DNA of 64,000 nucleotides from Streptomyces caatingaensis (GTDB lineage Bacteria; Actinomycetota; Actinomycetes; Streptomycetales; Streptomycetaceae). Every line of letters starts with the position of its first letter. The stretch's first letter is position 1. The stretch spans positions 558,001 to 622,000 of the forward strand of contig NZ_LFXA01000018.1 in assembly GCF_001187435.1 (NCBI RefSeq), read 5' to 3'. The notes under the pieces are model-generated. The model saw only the letters and a list, made by a program, of their open reading frames with translations. It was not told the origin of the DNA and ran no database searches. Shown here piece by piece: positions 31,687 to 39,947 of this stretch. The position numbers and the translations under genes are program-made.

Positions 31687-33542
31687 GGCTGGGTCCCCTC
31701 GGGCTGTTTGCCGTGGTGCTCGGTCCACCACCAGGCGGCGACGGGCGCGACCGTGATCACGACGGCCAGCGCCGCCCAGGTGCGCATCGCGGCGTGGGCG
31801 TGGCCCAGGAAGAACGAGGCCACCAGTGAACCGCCGAAGATCAGCAGGAAGAAGAGGTGGATGCGGAAGGTGCCGAACAGGGTGTCCGGACTGGCCGAGT
31901 CGCCCTTGGGCGTCACCACGAACCGGCTCCTGCGGCGCAGCACGGCGTCCAGCAGGGAGCGGGCGTAGACCGGGGCGGAGAGCGCGGACATCACCATGCC
32001 GGCCACCCCGCCGGAGCCCTCGGGCTCGTGGGGGGAGACGTTGTGCCGGCGGTTCCAGACGTAGAGGCCGATCTGGAGGGCGGCGGCGTCGCTGTAGAGC
32101 ATCATCCACACCTGGGAGTCGATCTGGATGCCCGCGGCGCCGAGGCCCAGGAAGAGCGAGCAACTGAGGGCGCCGAGCATCCAGTTGACCGCGGTGACCG
32201 GGTAGTAGACGACCATCAGCGTGTAGTTGAGGAAGGGGCCGGGGCGCAGGGTGAAGGGGCCCTTCCAGTACTGCTTGAGGAGGGTCTCGTAGGTGCCCCG
32301 GGACCAGCGGAGCTGCTGGGTGAAGAAGTCCGTCCAGGCGTTCGGGCCCTCTCCGACGGCGAGCACGTCGGGGGTGTAGACCGAGCGCCATTTGCGGCCG
32401 GTGGCGGGGTTGCGGTGGCGGTGCAGCTCGAAGCCGGTGGCCATGTCCTCCGTGATGGAGTCGTAGAGGCCGCCGATGCCCTTGAGGGCGCTGATGCGCA
32501 CGGCGTTGTTGGTGCCGACGAACATGGGGGAGCCGTAGCGGTTGCCGGCGCGCTGGATGAGGGCATGGAACAGGAACTGCTGGCTCTCGGCGGCCTTGGT
32601 GACCGCCGTGTCGTAGTTCCCGTACACCTGAGGTCCAACGACGAAGGCGACATCCGGGTCACGGAAGTAACCGAGCATGCGCTCCAGGAAGTTGGGCAGC
32701 GGCACGTGGTCGGTGTCGACGGAGGCGAAGAAGTCGTAGTCGTCGCCGTGGGCGTCGAGCCAGGCGTTGTAGTTGCCGTGCTTGGTCCTGGCGCGGTGCG
32801 GGCCCTCGGGGCGGTTCCACCTGTCGACGCCCTTGCGGGAGAAGTGGTGCACGCCCAGGCGCCGGCAGACCTCCTTGACCTCGGGGTCGTCGCCCTCGTC
32901 GAGGAGCCAGACGTGCACCGGGCCGCGGTGGCGCACCCGGACCGCGGCCTCCAGGGTGCGGGTGACCATCCCGATCGGCTCCTTGCCGGGGACGAACGAG
33001 GTGAGGAAGGCGACCCGGGTGCCGGTCTCCGGGACGACCGGTATCGGGTCGCGGGCGACCAGGGTGGCGTGGGCGTTGGAGACGACGTTCAGCGTGCGGA
33101 AGATCTCGATCAGGCCGATGGAGACCAGCATGACGGCGTCGAGGATCCGCATCGTCGTGGTCGCGTGCTCCCGGTGCGTCCAGTGCGAGGGCTGGAGGAG
33201 CCAGACCAGCAGGACGACGGAGACGACGGGGGCCAGGCCCAGCAGCAGGGCGGCCTGGACGCGGTGCGGCTCGTCGGCCAGGAGGCTGCGGTAGCGCACC
33301 CGGTAGGGGCCGGGGCCGGGCTGGGTGAGCGGGCCGGCCAGGCGGCTGTAGTGCTCGTAGTCGTAGCGCGGGCGGGTGGGGCGGTGCGGCCGGGGCGGCG
33401 GGGAGGGGCGGGGCGCGGGTCTGCGCCGCCCGTCCTCCGGCTCCGGCGGGGCCGGGATGCGCAGCCGGGTGGCGACCGAGGGGTCGCCGGGCACGGGCTC
33501 GCGAGGAGCCGTGCGCCGCGCGTCGGCAGGCGTGGACGTCAT
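31683..33542 (-). CDS. cslA: CslA, cellulose synthase-like GT2 glycosyltransferase
   Basis: 619 residues. A Pro/Arg-rich cytoplasmic N-terminus is followed by two membrane helices (about 95-118 and 133-152), a GT2 catalytic domain with DEGDD at 215-219, DTD at 276-278, TED at 364-366 and QQLRW at 409-413, then five or so C-terminal membrane helices and a short RRRRSRFVVTPKGD loop typical of processive synthases. In Streptomyces CslA works with GlxA to make a beta-glucan-like polymer at growing tips, needed for development on solid media. It is first in the cslA-glxA operon. Confidence 0.96.
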   Translation of the reverse strand: MTSTPADARRTAPREPVPGDPSVATRLRIPAPPEPEDGRRRPAPRPSPPPRPHRPTRPRYDYEHYSRLAGPLTQPGPGPYRVRYRSLLADEPHRVQAALLLGLAPVVSVVLLVWLLQPSHWTHREHATTTMRILDAVMLVSIGLIEIFRTLNVVSNAHATLVARDPIPVVPETGTRVAFLTSFVPGKEPIGMVTRTLEAAVRVRHRGPVHVWLLDEGDDPEVKEVCRRLGVHHFSRKGVDRWNRPEGPHRARTKHGNYNAWLDAHGDDYDFFASVDTDHVPLPNFLERMLGYFRDPDVAFVVGPQVYGNYDTAVTKAAESQQFLFHALIQRAGNRYGSPMFVGTNNAVRISALKGIGGLYDSITEDMATGFELHRHRNPATGRKWRSVYTPDVLAVGEGPNAWTDFFTQQLRWSRGTYETLLKQYWKGPFTLRPGPFLNYTLMVVYYPVTAVNWMLGALSCSLFLGLGAAGIQIDSQVWMMLYSDAAALQIGLYVWNRRHNVSPHEPEGSGGVAGMVMSALSAPVYARSLLDAVLRRRSRFVVTPKGDSASPDTLFGTFRIHLFFLLIFGGSLVASFFLGHAHAAMRTWAALAVVITVAPVAAWWWTEHHGKQPEGTQP

Positions 33543-33789
33543 GGATCGTTCCCCCCGTACGGTCGTTCCCCCGCACGCGGCGACGCCGCGTGGTGTGCTG
33601 GTGCGCGGGCCCGCCGGCCCCCCTCGGCCGGTGCCCGGTGCCGCCCGGCTTCCCCGGCCGGGCGTGCGGATCCACCGGCACCGGCTCCCTCCGGTGCCGT
33701 CAACTCCCCGCGGTCGCGGTGACGTTGGGACAACTGTTGGATCAGGATCTCGGACCCCGCGTCATGATCGCAAGGTTGAAACAAGCTGT

Positions 33790-34515
33790 TTACCGGGCAA
33801 AGCGGTATGCCTTTCGGAGACGTGTACGAATGTCGCAGAAGTGATCGCGGATGGCCTCTTCTGTTCGTACCGCGTCACCCGCCCTGACGGCCGCGACGAT
33901 CTCCCGGTGCCGGGCGGAGACCGTCCGCGGGTCCGGGGGCGCGGTGGTGCGCACTCCGTCGCGCAGCCGGTGGAAGGCGCTCCAGAACGCCTCGGGCACG
34001 GCGTCGATCAGCGGGTTGTCGAGCCCCCGGCAGAAGACGGCGTGGAAGGCGCGGTCGGTCTCCGCCCGGACGGGGCCGGTGAGCGCCTCGTCCTCCATCC
34101 GGGCGACGATGGCGTCGAGCTCGGCCAGGTCCGGCTCGGGCATCCGGCCGGCCAGCCGCCACGCCAGCCCGGTCTCGACGGCCTCCCGCAGCTCCAGGAG
34201 CTGGAGCAGGCTGTCCTCGCCGCGCCGGTGGCCGGCCACGGTGCGGAAGGCGAGGCCCTCGGTGATCGGGGCCATGGTCATCGGGCCCACATAGGTGCCG
34301 AAGCCGTGCCGGATCTCGACGATGCCCATCGCCTGGAGCGCCTTGAGCGCCTCGCGGACACAGGTGCGTCCCGTCCCCAGCAGCTCCGTGAGCTCCCGTT
34401 CGGTGGGCAGGGGCGCCCCCGGCGGCAGCCGGCGGTCGATGACGATCTGCTTGATCCGCTCCAGGAGGTCACTGGCCATTGGGAGACTGTGCCCTGCCGG
34501 CATCCGCTTGGCCAT
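33790..34515 (-). CDS. GntR/FadR-family transcriptional regulator
   Basis: 241 residues from ATG 34515; GTG 34518 and ATG 34479 are alternatives, and AAGG about 10 bases upstream favours the first pair. The winged helix is LLERIKQIVIDRRLPPG..LPTERELTELLG, TCVREALKALQAMGIVEIRHGFGTYV; the C-terminal all-helical FCD domain has LLELREAVETGLAW, DRAFHAVFCRGLDNPL and HREIVAAVRAGD with likely metal-binding His residues. Such regulators respond to small organic acids. It lies between cslA and tRNA-Lys; its target is unknown but the upstream glycan genes are candidates. Confidence 0.92.
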   Translation of the reverse strand: MAKRMPAGHSLPMASDLLERIKQIVIDRRLPPGAPLPTERELTELLGTGRTCVREALKALQAMGIVEIRHGFGTYVGPMTMAPITEGLAFRTVAGHRRGEDSLLQLLELREAVETGLAWRLAGRMPEPDLAELDAIVARMEDEALTGPVRAETDRAFHAVFCRGLDNPLIDAVPEAFWSAFHRLRDGVRTTAPPDPRTVSARHREIVAAVRAGDAVRTEEAIRDHFCDIRTRLRKAYRFAR

Positions 34516-34536
34516 CACACGAAAGCCTTGGGCAAC

Positions 34537-34575
34537 GCCGAGAGGCCCCTCACGGTGAGTGAGGGGCCTCTCGGC
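34537..34575 (-). terminator. Terminator of tRNA-Lys copy 1
   Basis: Perfect 17-bp stem (34537-34553 with 34559-34575; GCCGAGAGGCCCCTCAC and complement) around a 5-base loop, 5 bases past the tRNA 3' end on the minus strand. It separates the tRNA from the GntR-type gene. Confidence 0.9.
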
Positions 34576-34580
34576 TGTCG

Positions 34581-34654
34581 TGCGCCGCCAGGGACTCGAA
34601 CCCCGGACCCGCTGATTAAGAGTCAGCTGCTCTAACCAACTGAGCTAGCGGCGC
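34581..34654 (-). tRNA. tRNA-Lys (anticodon CTT), copy 1
   Basis: Minus-strand tRNA with acceptor GCGCCGC, D arm TAGCTCAGTTGGTTAGAGC, anticodon arm CTGACTCTTAATCAG (CTT) and T arm GGTTCGAGTCC. CCA not encoded. Identical to copies at 38743 and 44608. A -10-like TAGAGT lies about 14 bases upstream. Confidence 0.97.
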
Positions 34655-34874
34655 CTGCTGACAGAGAAAACTCTACCTCACTCCTGGGGGTGCTTCCGAC
34701 CACCCTGGCGGAGTACCCCCGGACCGGGGGCTCCGCCGCTGGTCGCGGCGGTGGGCGGCCCCCGGGGACGGCCGGCGGAGTGCGGGGCGCGCGGACCGTT
34801 GAGAAGCTGGCCGGGCGGGCGTCCGGCCCCGGCCGCGGGCCGGTCCGGAAGGCGGCGGAAGGGAGCGGAGAGCG

Positions 34875-35747
34875 GTGAGCGACCCGATATCCGGCGACCG
34901 CCCGCGGGCCGGGGGGCCTGCGGAGAGTGACGACGAGGGGGGTGTCCGCCGTGGCGCCGTGCGCGGCGCCCTCGTGGTGGCGGTGGGCGCGGCCTTCCTC
35001 GCGGGCTCCGGTCCGGCCGTCGCCTGGGCCGGGGAGCCGCCCGACCCCGCGGTGATGGCCCCGGCCGCCGGCGACCCGGCGCCGGAGGGGCGACCGGAGG
35101 CCGGGGAGCCGGCGGTGGAGGGGGCGCCGGCGGAGGACGGGGTGCCGGCGGTGGAGGGGCGACCGGAGGCCGGGGCGCCGGCGGTGGAGGGGGTGCCGCT
35201 GCCCGTCGGCGCGGCGGCCGGCCCCGGAGCGGAGGCGGTAGCGGAGGCGGGCGCGGAGGCGGCGTCCGGCCCGGAGGAGGGGCTCGCCGGGGCCGAGGAG
35301 GAGGGGGGCGGCGGGGTGTCCGCCGCCCGGAGGCTGGAGGCCGCGGTCGCGTACGCCGTGGCGCACATCGGCGACCCGTACGCGCTCGGCGGGCGCGGGC
35401 CGCACCGCTGGGACTGCTCCGGGCTCGTACAGGAGGCGTACCGCCGGGCGGGCGTCCGGCTGCCGCGCGTCGCCGCCGATCAGTACCGGGCGACCGCGCG
35501 GGTGCCGCGCCGGTCGCTGCGCCGGGGGGACCTGGTCTTCTGGTCCTCCGACGGGCGGGCCTCCGGGGTGCACCACGTGGCGATCTACCTGGGCGGCGAG
35601 CGGTACGTGGAGGCGGCGCGGCCGGGGACGAAGGTGCGGATCTCGACGTTCTCGCGGAACCGGCCGCGGCTCTACGGGCGGGTGCGGCTGCCCGCGGGGC
35701 GGGCGTTGCGGGCCGCGGCCGCGGACGGCGGCGTCCGGCCGGACTGA
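34875..35747 (+). CDS. NlpC/P60 peptidoglycan endopeptidase
   Basis: 290 residues from GTG 34875. A Tat-free signal-like segment (RGALVVAVGAAFLAGSGPAVAWA) is followed by a low-complexity Pro/Glu/Gly/Ala region (about 55-150) with an internal duplication (VEGRPEAG/APAVEG), then the NlpC/P60 domain: YAVAHIGDPYALGG, catalytic Cys181 in WDCSGL, RRGDLVFW and catalytic His in GVHHVAIYLG. It cleaves peptide stems of cell-wall muropeptides outside the cell. Divergent from tRNA-Lys. The Glu/Pro spacer is unusual in being tandemly repeated at DNA level too. Confidence 0.9.
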   Translation: MSDPISGDRPRAGGPAESDDEGGVRRGAVRGALVVAVGAAFLAGSGPAVAWAGEPPDPAVMAPAAGDPAPEGRPEAGEPAVEGAPAEDGVPAVEGRPEAGAPAVEGVPLPVGAAAGPGAEAVAEAGAEAASGPEEGLAGAEEEGGGGVSAARRLEAAVAYAVAHIGDPYALGGRGPHRWDCSGLVQEAYRRAGVRLPRVAADQYRATARVPRRSLRRGDLVFWSSDGRASGVHHVAIYLGGERYVEAARPGTKVRISTFSRNRPRLYGRVRLPAGRALRAAAADGGVRPD

Positions 35748-35800
35748 GGCGAAGGGGGCCCGGACTGAGGCGAAGGGGGCCCGGGCCGAGGGCGAAGGGG
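35740..35800 (+). repeat. Tandem ~21-bp repeats across the NlpC/P60 stop codon
   Basis: CGGACTGAGGCGAAGGGGGC occurs twice back to back, followed by a third, diverged copy (CGGGCCGAGGGCGAAGGGGGC). The first copy includes the TGA stop of the upstream gene, so the repeat starts inside coding sequence. Confidence 0.75.
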
Positions 35801-35881
35801 GCAAGGCCCTTCCCGTGAACGGCGGCCGAACCGTCGCCGTCTTTGGCCTGGACATGACTATTGCCCGGCGCTAGCCTCCGT

Positions 35882-35897
35882 CTTGGTCTAGACCGCA
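35882..35897 (+). promoter_or_regulatory. DasR-like operator (dre) upstream of the LPMO gene
   Basis: The core TGGTCTAGACC at 35884-35894 matches 11 consecutive positions of the DasR consensus ACTGGTCTAGACCAGT; the outermost bases differ. It is about 90 bases upstream of the LPMO start. DasR represses chitin and N-acetylglucosamine genes in Streptomyces and is released by glucosamine-6-phosphate, which fits a chitin-active LPMO. Confidence 0.75.
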
Positions 35898-35985
35898 TGG
35901 TCCGGACGCGGCGGCCCGTATGCGGCGGTCCGCCGCGCCGGCATCCCCCACCGGCTCACGAACCCCCCACGTTCAGGAGCGAAGT

Positions 35986-36579
35986 ATGCGCAAGAAGATC
36001 AGTGCGGTGATCGTCGGCATCGGTGTCACCTGCGTCTCCCTCTTCTCCACGGCCAGTGCGGGGGCGCACGGTTACACCGACGCCCCCACCAGCCGGCAGC
36101 GGTTCTGTGCCAACGGCACGGTGCAGGACTGCGGCGAGATCCAGTGGGAGCCGCAGAGCGTCGAGGGCCCGAAGGGCTTCCCCAGCCACGGGCCCGCGGA
36201 CGGCACCCTCTGCGCGGGCGGCAACAGCCGCTTCGCCGAACTCGACGACCCGCGCGGCGGCCAGTGGCCCGCCACGGACCTCACGGCCGGACAGCCCACC
36301 ACCTTCCGCTGGCGGCTGACGGCCCGCCACGCGACCACCGACTTCCGCTACTACCTCACCAACGACCACTACGACCCCACCCGCCCGCTCACCCGCGCCG
36401 ACCTGGAGCCGGAGCCCTTCCTGACCGTGCCCTACGGCGGCCGGATACCGGACGCCACGGTCACCCACCAGGGCACGATCCCCGCCGGCCGGACCGGCAA
36501 GCAGCTGATCCTCTCGGTCTGGACGATCGCCGACACCGGCAACGCGTTCTACGCCTGCTCGGACGTCCGGCTGTCCTGA
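35986..36579 (+). CDS. AA10 lytic polysaccharide monooxygenase (LpmP-like)
   Basis: 197 residues from ATG 35986 with CAGGAGC just upstream. Signal peptide residues 1-27 end in SAGA, leaving His28 as the N-terminal copper ligand (HGYTDAPTSRQ); the second histidine-brace ligand is His115 in TARHATTDF. Cys pairs in RFCANGTVQDCGEI and TLCAGG, and the family end NAFYACSDV, are present. No binding module. Single-domain AA10 enzymes oxidatively cleave chitin or cellulose; in S. coelicolor the LPMO LpmP near cslA-glxA acts in tip-glycan remodelling. Its coding end overlaps the convergent ccdA-like gene by 31 bases. Confidence 0.93.
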   Translation: MRKKISAVIVGIGVTCVSLFSTASAGAHGYTDAPTSRQRFCANGTVQDCGEIQWEPQSVEGPKGFPSHGPADGTLCAGGNSRFAELDDPRGGQWPATDLTAGQPTTFRWRLTARHATTDFRYYLTNDHYDPTRPLTRADLEPEPFLTVPYGGRIPDATVTHQGTIPAGRTGKQLILSVWTIADTGNAFYACSDVRLS

Positions 36580-37415
36580 TCGTCGTCCGCCTCACCGGCC
36601 GGCGGGCGGCGCAGCGCGATCCGCGCCAGGACGCCGGCCACCGCGAGCGCGGCGACGGCCAGCAGGACGTGGTCGGGCACCGCGTTGCCCAGCCGGGAGG
36701 CGGTCTCCTCGAGGCCGGCCTCCTGGTCGGCGTCCAGCAGGCCGGGCAGTCCGGTCGTGCCGTCGTACAGCAGGAACAGGACGCCGATCCCGATGAAGAA
36801 CAGCCCGGAGAGCAGGGAGGTGGTGTGCAGCCGCAGCGGCCCGAGCCGCAGTTCCCGGCCGCGCAGCCAGCGCCGGCCGCCCAGCTTGAAGCGGTCCCAG
36901 AACAGGGCGAGGAGGAACAGCGGCAGCGCCATGCCCAGCGCGTAGACGGCGAGCATCGCGGCCCCGCTCGCGACCTCGCTGCGCATGGCGGTCATGGCCA
37001 GCACCGAGCCGAGGATGGGCCCGGCGCAGAAGCCGGCCAGGCCGTACACACAGCCCAGGAGGAAGGTGGACGCGGCGGTGGTCGGGGTGATCCGGCCGGC
37101 CGCGGCCTGGGCCTTCTTCGAGGCGAAGCCGAGCCCGAGGATCTGGGCGGCGCCCAGGGCGATCACGATCCAGCCGCCCGCGGTGACCAGCGCGTCGCGG
37201 TGGCCGTTGAAGAGCCGGCTGGCGGCCGTGGAGGCCGCACCCAGCGGGACGAGCGTGGTCGCGAGGCCGAGGTAGAAGACGCCGGTGCGGGCGAGCAGCC
37301 TGCCGGGGCTCGCCAGCGAGTAGGCGAAGAACGCCGGCAGCAGCAGCGCGCTGCACGGGCTGACCAGGGCGAGGACACCGCCGAGGAAGGCGGCGAGGTA
37401 GCCGATGTCCGTCAC
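36549..37415 (-). CDS. CcdA/DsbD-type thiol-disulfide membrane transporter
   Basis: 288 residues from GTG 37415, overlapping the DsbA-like stop (GTGA). About six to eight membrane helices; the family motif is LALVSPCSALLLPAFFAY, with the first Cys in the P-C-S/A position, and the second in GLAGFCAGPILGSVLA. These two Cys carry electrons from cytoplasmic thioredoxin to extracytoplasmic thiol proteins. The neighbouring DsbA-like protein and, by position, copper enzymes such as the LPMO and GlxA are possible clients. The 3' end overlaps the LPMO gene end. Confidence 0.9.
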   Translation of the reverse strand: MTDIGYLAAFLGGVLALVSPCSALLLPAFFAYSLASPGRLLARTGVFYLGLATTLVPLGAASTAASRLFNGHRDALVTAGGWIVIALGAAQILGLGFASKKAQAAAGRITPTTAASTFLLGCVYGLAGFCAGPILGSVLAMTAMRSEVASGAAMLAVYALGMALPLFLLALFWDRFKLGGRRWLRGRELRLGPLRLHTTSLLSGLFFIGIGVLFLLYDGTTGLPGLLDADQEAGLEETASRLGNAVPDHVLLAVAALAVAGVLARIALRRPPAGEADDDQDSRTSEQA

Positions 37416-38230
37416 TTGCCGGCCTTCGCCCGCGCGGCCTCGGCGGCGGCCTTCGCCTGCGCGATGGCGGCCTCGAACTCCTCCATCGGCTGGGCGCCCG
37501 CGACGGGCCGGCCGCCGACGAGGAAGGACGGGGTGCTGGAGACGCCGATCCCGTAGCCCTGCTCCTGGTCCTTCTTGACGGCGTCGGCCGCGGCGGAACC
37601 GTTCATGTCCGAGCGGAAGCGGTCGAGGTCGCGCACTCCGGCGGTACGGGCCAGGTCGACCAGCTTGTCCTCGGCGAGGGCGTCGCCCTTGCGGGTCTTG
37701 GCGTACACCTCGTCGTGGAACTGCCAGAAGCGGCCCTGCTGCCCGGCGGCCCAGGAGGCCCGGGCGGCGCGCACCGACGGCTCGCCGAAGATCGGGAAGT
37801 TGCGGAACTCGATCCGCAGGACGCCCGTGTCGACATACTTCTTGATCAGCTCGGGCTGGCTGTCGCGCGTGAACTTCCCGCAGAACGAGCACTGGTAGTC
37901 GGCGTACTCCACCATCACCACGGGGGCGTCCGGCTTGCCGACGGCCATCGGGTCGTCCTCGGCACGGCGGCTGGTGGTCCGCTCGACCTGGTTGTAGAGG
38001 GCCTGCTGGGGGTCGGCCGAGGAGGACGCGGAGGGCTTGCGGTCGTCGCCCCCGGAGCCCTTGGCGATGGCGATGCCCGCGGCGACGACGGCCACGAGCA
38101 GGGCGACGACGGCGCCGGCGGCGGCGAGCCGGCGGGAGCGGGTGGTCCGGGCCTTCGCGGCGGAGGGCTTGCCGGCGGCCGGCTTCTTGGGTCCGGGCTT
38201 GCCGGTCTTGGCGGAGGTGCTGGGGGACAT
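37412..38230 (-). CDS. DsbA-like membrane-anchored thioredoxin-fold protein
   Basis: 272 residues. A Lys/Ala/Pro-rich cytoplasmic start leads to a membrane anchor at about 36-57 (AAGAVVALLVAVVAAGIAIA), then a DsbA/thioredoxin_4 domain with CSFC at 114-117 in VEYADYQCSFCGKF and the cis-Pro region GVSSTPSFLVGG. It is expected to form or isomerise disulfides outside the cell. It is translationally coupled to the CcdA-like gene, so the pair makes an electron-relay unit. C-terminal helix is Ala/Lys-rich. Confidence 0.93.
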   Translation of the reverse strand: MSPSTSAKTGKPGPKKPAAGKPSAAKARTTRSRRLAAAGAVVALLVAVVAAGIAIAKGSGGDDRKPSASSSADPQQALYNQVERTTSRRAEDDPMAVGKPDAPVVMVEYADYQCSFCGKFTRDSQPELIKKYVDTGVLRIEFRNFPIFGEPSVRAARASWAAGQQGRFWQFHDEVYAKTRKGDALAEDKLVDLARTAGVRDLDRFRSDMNGSAAADAVKKDQEQGYGIGVSSTPSFLVGGRPVAGAQPMEEFEAAIAQAKAAAEAARAKAGK

Positions 38231-38305
38231 GGCGGGGGAACTCCCTGGTCGGGCGGAATCTGGGCATGCCGGGGCGCGGCCCGGCGACGGGCCGTGCGGG
38301 CGGGT

Positions 38306-38677
38306 CTAGATCCGCAGGACGGGGAGGAGCTCGGCGGCCCCGGCGACGGTTCCGGGCGGGGCCCGGGGGACGCCGAGCCGCTGGTGGGGCGCCCGGGGCA
38401 GCGGGGAACGCGCGGTGCCGGCCGCGGTGAGCGGGTCGGTGTGGCCGTGCGCCACGACAGCGTCGGCGCCCTTGAGCGGGACGTCGAGCGGCCGGCAACT
38501 GCCGCCGCCGTCGTCGCGGACGCCGATGTGCGGCGGGGTGAACGCGCCGTCGGGGGAGGTCGCCGTGGGGACGGAGGCGGGTGCCGTGGCGGCCGTGGCC
38601 GCGGGGGCGGCCGGGCCGAAGAGGGCCACGAGGAGCAGCAGCAGACAGGCTGCCGCCGTACGGCGGTGCTGGGGCAC
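38306..38677 (-). CDS. Small secreted hypothetical protein
   Basis: 123 residues from GTG 38677, which has a strong GGAGGAAGGAG just upstream. The signal peptide (QHRRTAAACLLLLLVALFG) likely ends near AATA/AP. The mature part is Pro/Ala-rich with SCRPLDVPLKGADAVVAHGHTD, one Cys and a few His. It lies 75 bases upstream of the DsbA-like gene on the same strand and downstream of a tRNA-Lys. No family recognised; function unknown. Confidence 0.6.
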   Translation of the reverse strand: MPQHRRTAAACLLLLLVALFGPAAPAATAATAPASVPTATSPDGAFTPPHIGVRDDGGGSCRPLDVPLKGADAVVAHGHTDPLTAAGTARSPLPRAPHQRLGVPRAPPGTVAGAAELLPVLRI

Positions 38678-38700
38678 CGGCTGCTCCTTCCTCCTCTGAC

Positions 38701-38736
38701 GAAGAAGGCCCCTCACCAAGGTGAGGGGCCTTCTTC
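38701..38736 (-). terminator. Terminator of tRNA-Lys copy 2
   Basis: Perfect 16-bp stem (38701-38716 with 38721-38736; GAAGAAGGCCCCTCAC and complement) with a 4-base loop, 6 bases past the tRNA 3' end. Confidence 0.9.
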
Positions 38737-38742
38737 TGTCGG

Positions 38743-38816
38743 TGCGCCGCCAGGGACTCGAACCCCGGACCCGCTGATTAAGAGTCAGCTGCTCTAACCA
38801 ACTGAGCTAGCGGCGC
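38743..38816 (-). tRNA. tRNA-Lys (anticodon CTT), copy 2
   Basis: Sequence identical to copy 1 over all 74 bases, including discriminator A and no encoded CCA. A -10-like TAGTAT lies just upstream on the minus strand. Confidence 0.97.
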
Positions 38817-38941
38817 CTGCTGACGGAGTAAATACTACCTGGTCCCGAGGGGTGCTCCGTACCACCCGCCCCGGAGGGCCCTCCGGCCCCGGGATTCCGG
38901 GCCTTGCGCGCCCGTGGGGACCGTCTCGCGTGGGGCCCGGC

Positions 38942-39703
38942 TCAGTGCAGGGCCAGCGAGAGCAGCATCGGGGCCGCGTGCCGGTTCAGCTCCTCGGCCG
39001 CGCGGCGCAGCCGGTGGGCGTGCGCGAGCGGGAGGGAGAGGGCGAGCGACCCCACGCGTTTCCCGGCGGTGATCGGGACGGCGGCGCAGACGGTGCCGAC
39101 CGCGTACTCCTGGAGGTCGAGGACGGGCACGGTGGCGGGCTGGGCCGCGAGCCGGGTCAGCAGCGTCCGCTCGTCGGTGATCGTCCGCGAGGTGAAGCGG
39201 GCGGCCCGGTGGCGCGCGAGGTGGTCGCGCCGGTCGTCGTGGGCGAGCTGGGTGAGCAGGCACTTGCCGACCGCGCTGGCGTGGGCGGCGGTGCGGAAGT
39301 CGACCCACTCGTGGACCCGGGGCGTGCACGGCCCGTCCGCGTACTGGGTGATCCGGACCTCGCCGTCGACGTAGCTGCTCAGGTAGACCGCGGCGCCGAT
39401 GGTGTCGCGCAGCCGGGACAGGGAGTCCTGGAGCCGGTGCGTCAGGGCGGTCTCCCGCCCGGGGCCGGTGGCCAGGGTGTCCAGCGCGGGACCGGCGGCG
39501 TAGGCGCCGTCGCCGACGCGGGTCACGTAGTGCTCGCGGTGGAGCATCGAGAGCAGCGGCGTCAGACGGCCGGCGGGCAGGGCGGTCTCACGGGCGAGCT
39601 GGGCCTCGCTGACCCCGCCGACGTGCCTGGTGACCGCTTCCAGGACGCGCAGGGCCTGCTGTACCGAGTGGAACGGTGTGATCGGCTCGGGCTTGAGCGC
39701 CAC
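38942..39703 (-). CDS. IclR-family transcriptional regulator
   Basis: 253 residues from GTG 39703 with AAGGGGAG just upstream. The N-terminal winged helix runs HSVQQALRVLEAVTRHVGGVS to LLSMLHREHYVTRVGDGAYA; the C-terminal GAF-like effector domain has YLSSYVDGEVRITQYADG, HASAVGKCLLTQL and the late EYAVGTVCAAVPIT..RVGSLALSLP segment. IclR proteins control catabolic and developmental genes. It diverges from the luciferase-like oxidoreductase gene across 244 bases, so that gene is a candidate target. No operator was identified. Confidence 0.93.
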   Translation of the reverse strand: MALKPEPITPFHSVQQALRVLEAVTRHVGGVSEAQLARETALPAGRLTPLLSMLHREHYVTRVGDGAYAAGPALDTLATGPGRETALTHRLQDSLSRLRDTIGAAVYLSSYVDGEVRITQYADGPCTPRVHEWVDFRTAAHASAVGKCLLTQLAHDDRRDHLARHRAARFTSRTITDERTLLTRLAAQPATVPVLDLQEYAVGTVCAAVPITAGKRVGSLALSLPLAHAHRLRRAAEELNRHAAPMLLSLALH

Positions 39704-39947
39704 GGTCTCCCCTTGGCTGGTTGCGCGGGTGTTCCGCTTCTCACGATAGGGGCGAAGGGGGCCCTCCGGAGAGCCTGTTGGCGAGAAACGGCGCGGAGTG
39801 GGTGGCTCTGTTCTGTGGCGCTGGTCATGGGCATATGCCGTCCGCATGAGGGGCGGGGGGCGAGGGGGCGGGGAATAAACCGGAGAGGGGCTCCGGTTGG
39901 CCTCCGTCGAGCAGTGTTGCGACAGGCGAGCAGGGAGGCGGGCCACC

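Noticed and set aside
29584..31968. Long plus-strand open frame opposite glxA
   Set aside because: GlxA motifs on the minus strand are clear; the antisense product is low complexity with no family features.
38300..38316. Second DasR-like site (GGGTCTAGATCC)
   Set aside because: Only part of the core matches, and it lies at the 3' end of a small gene, not in a promoter.
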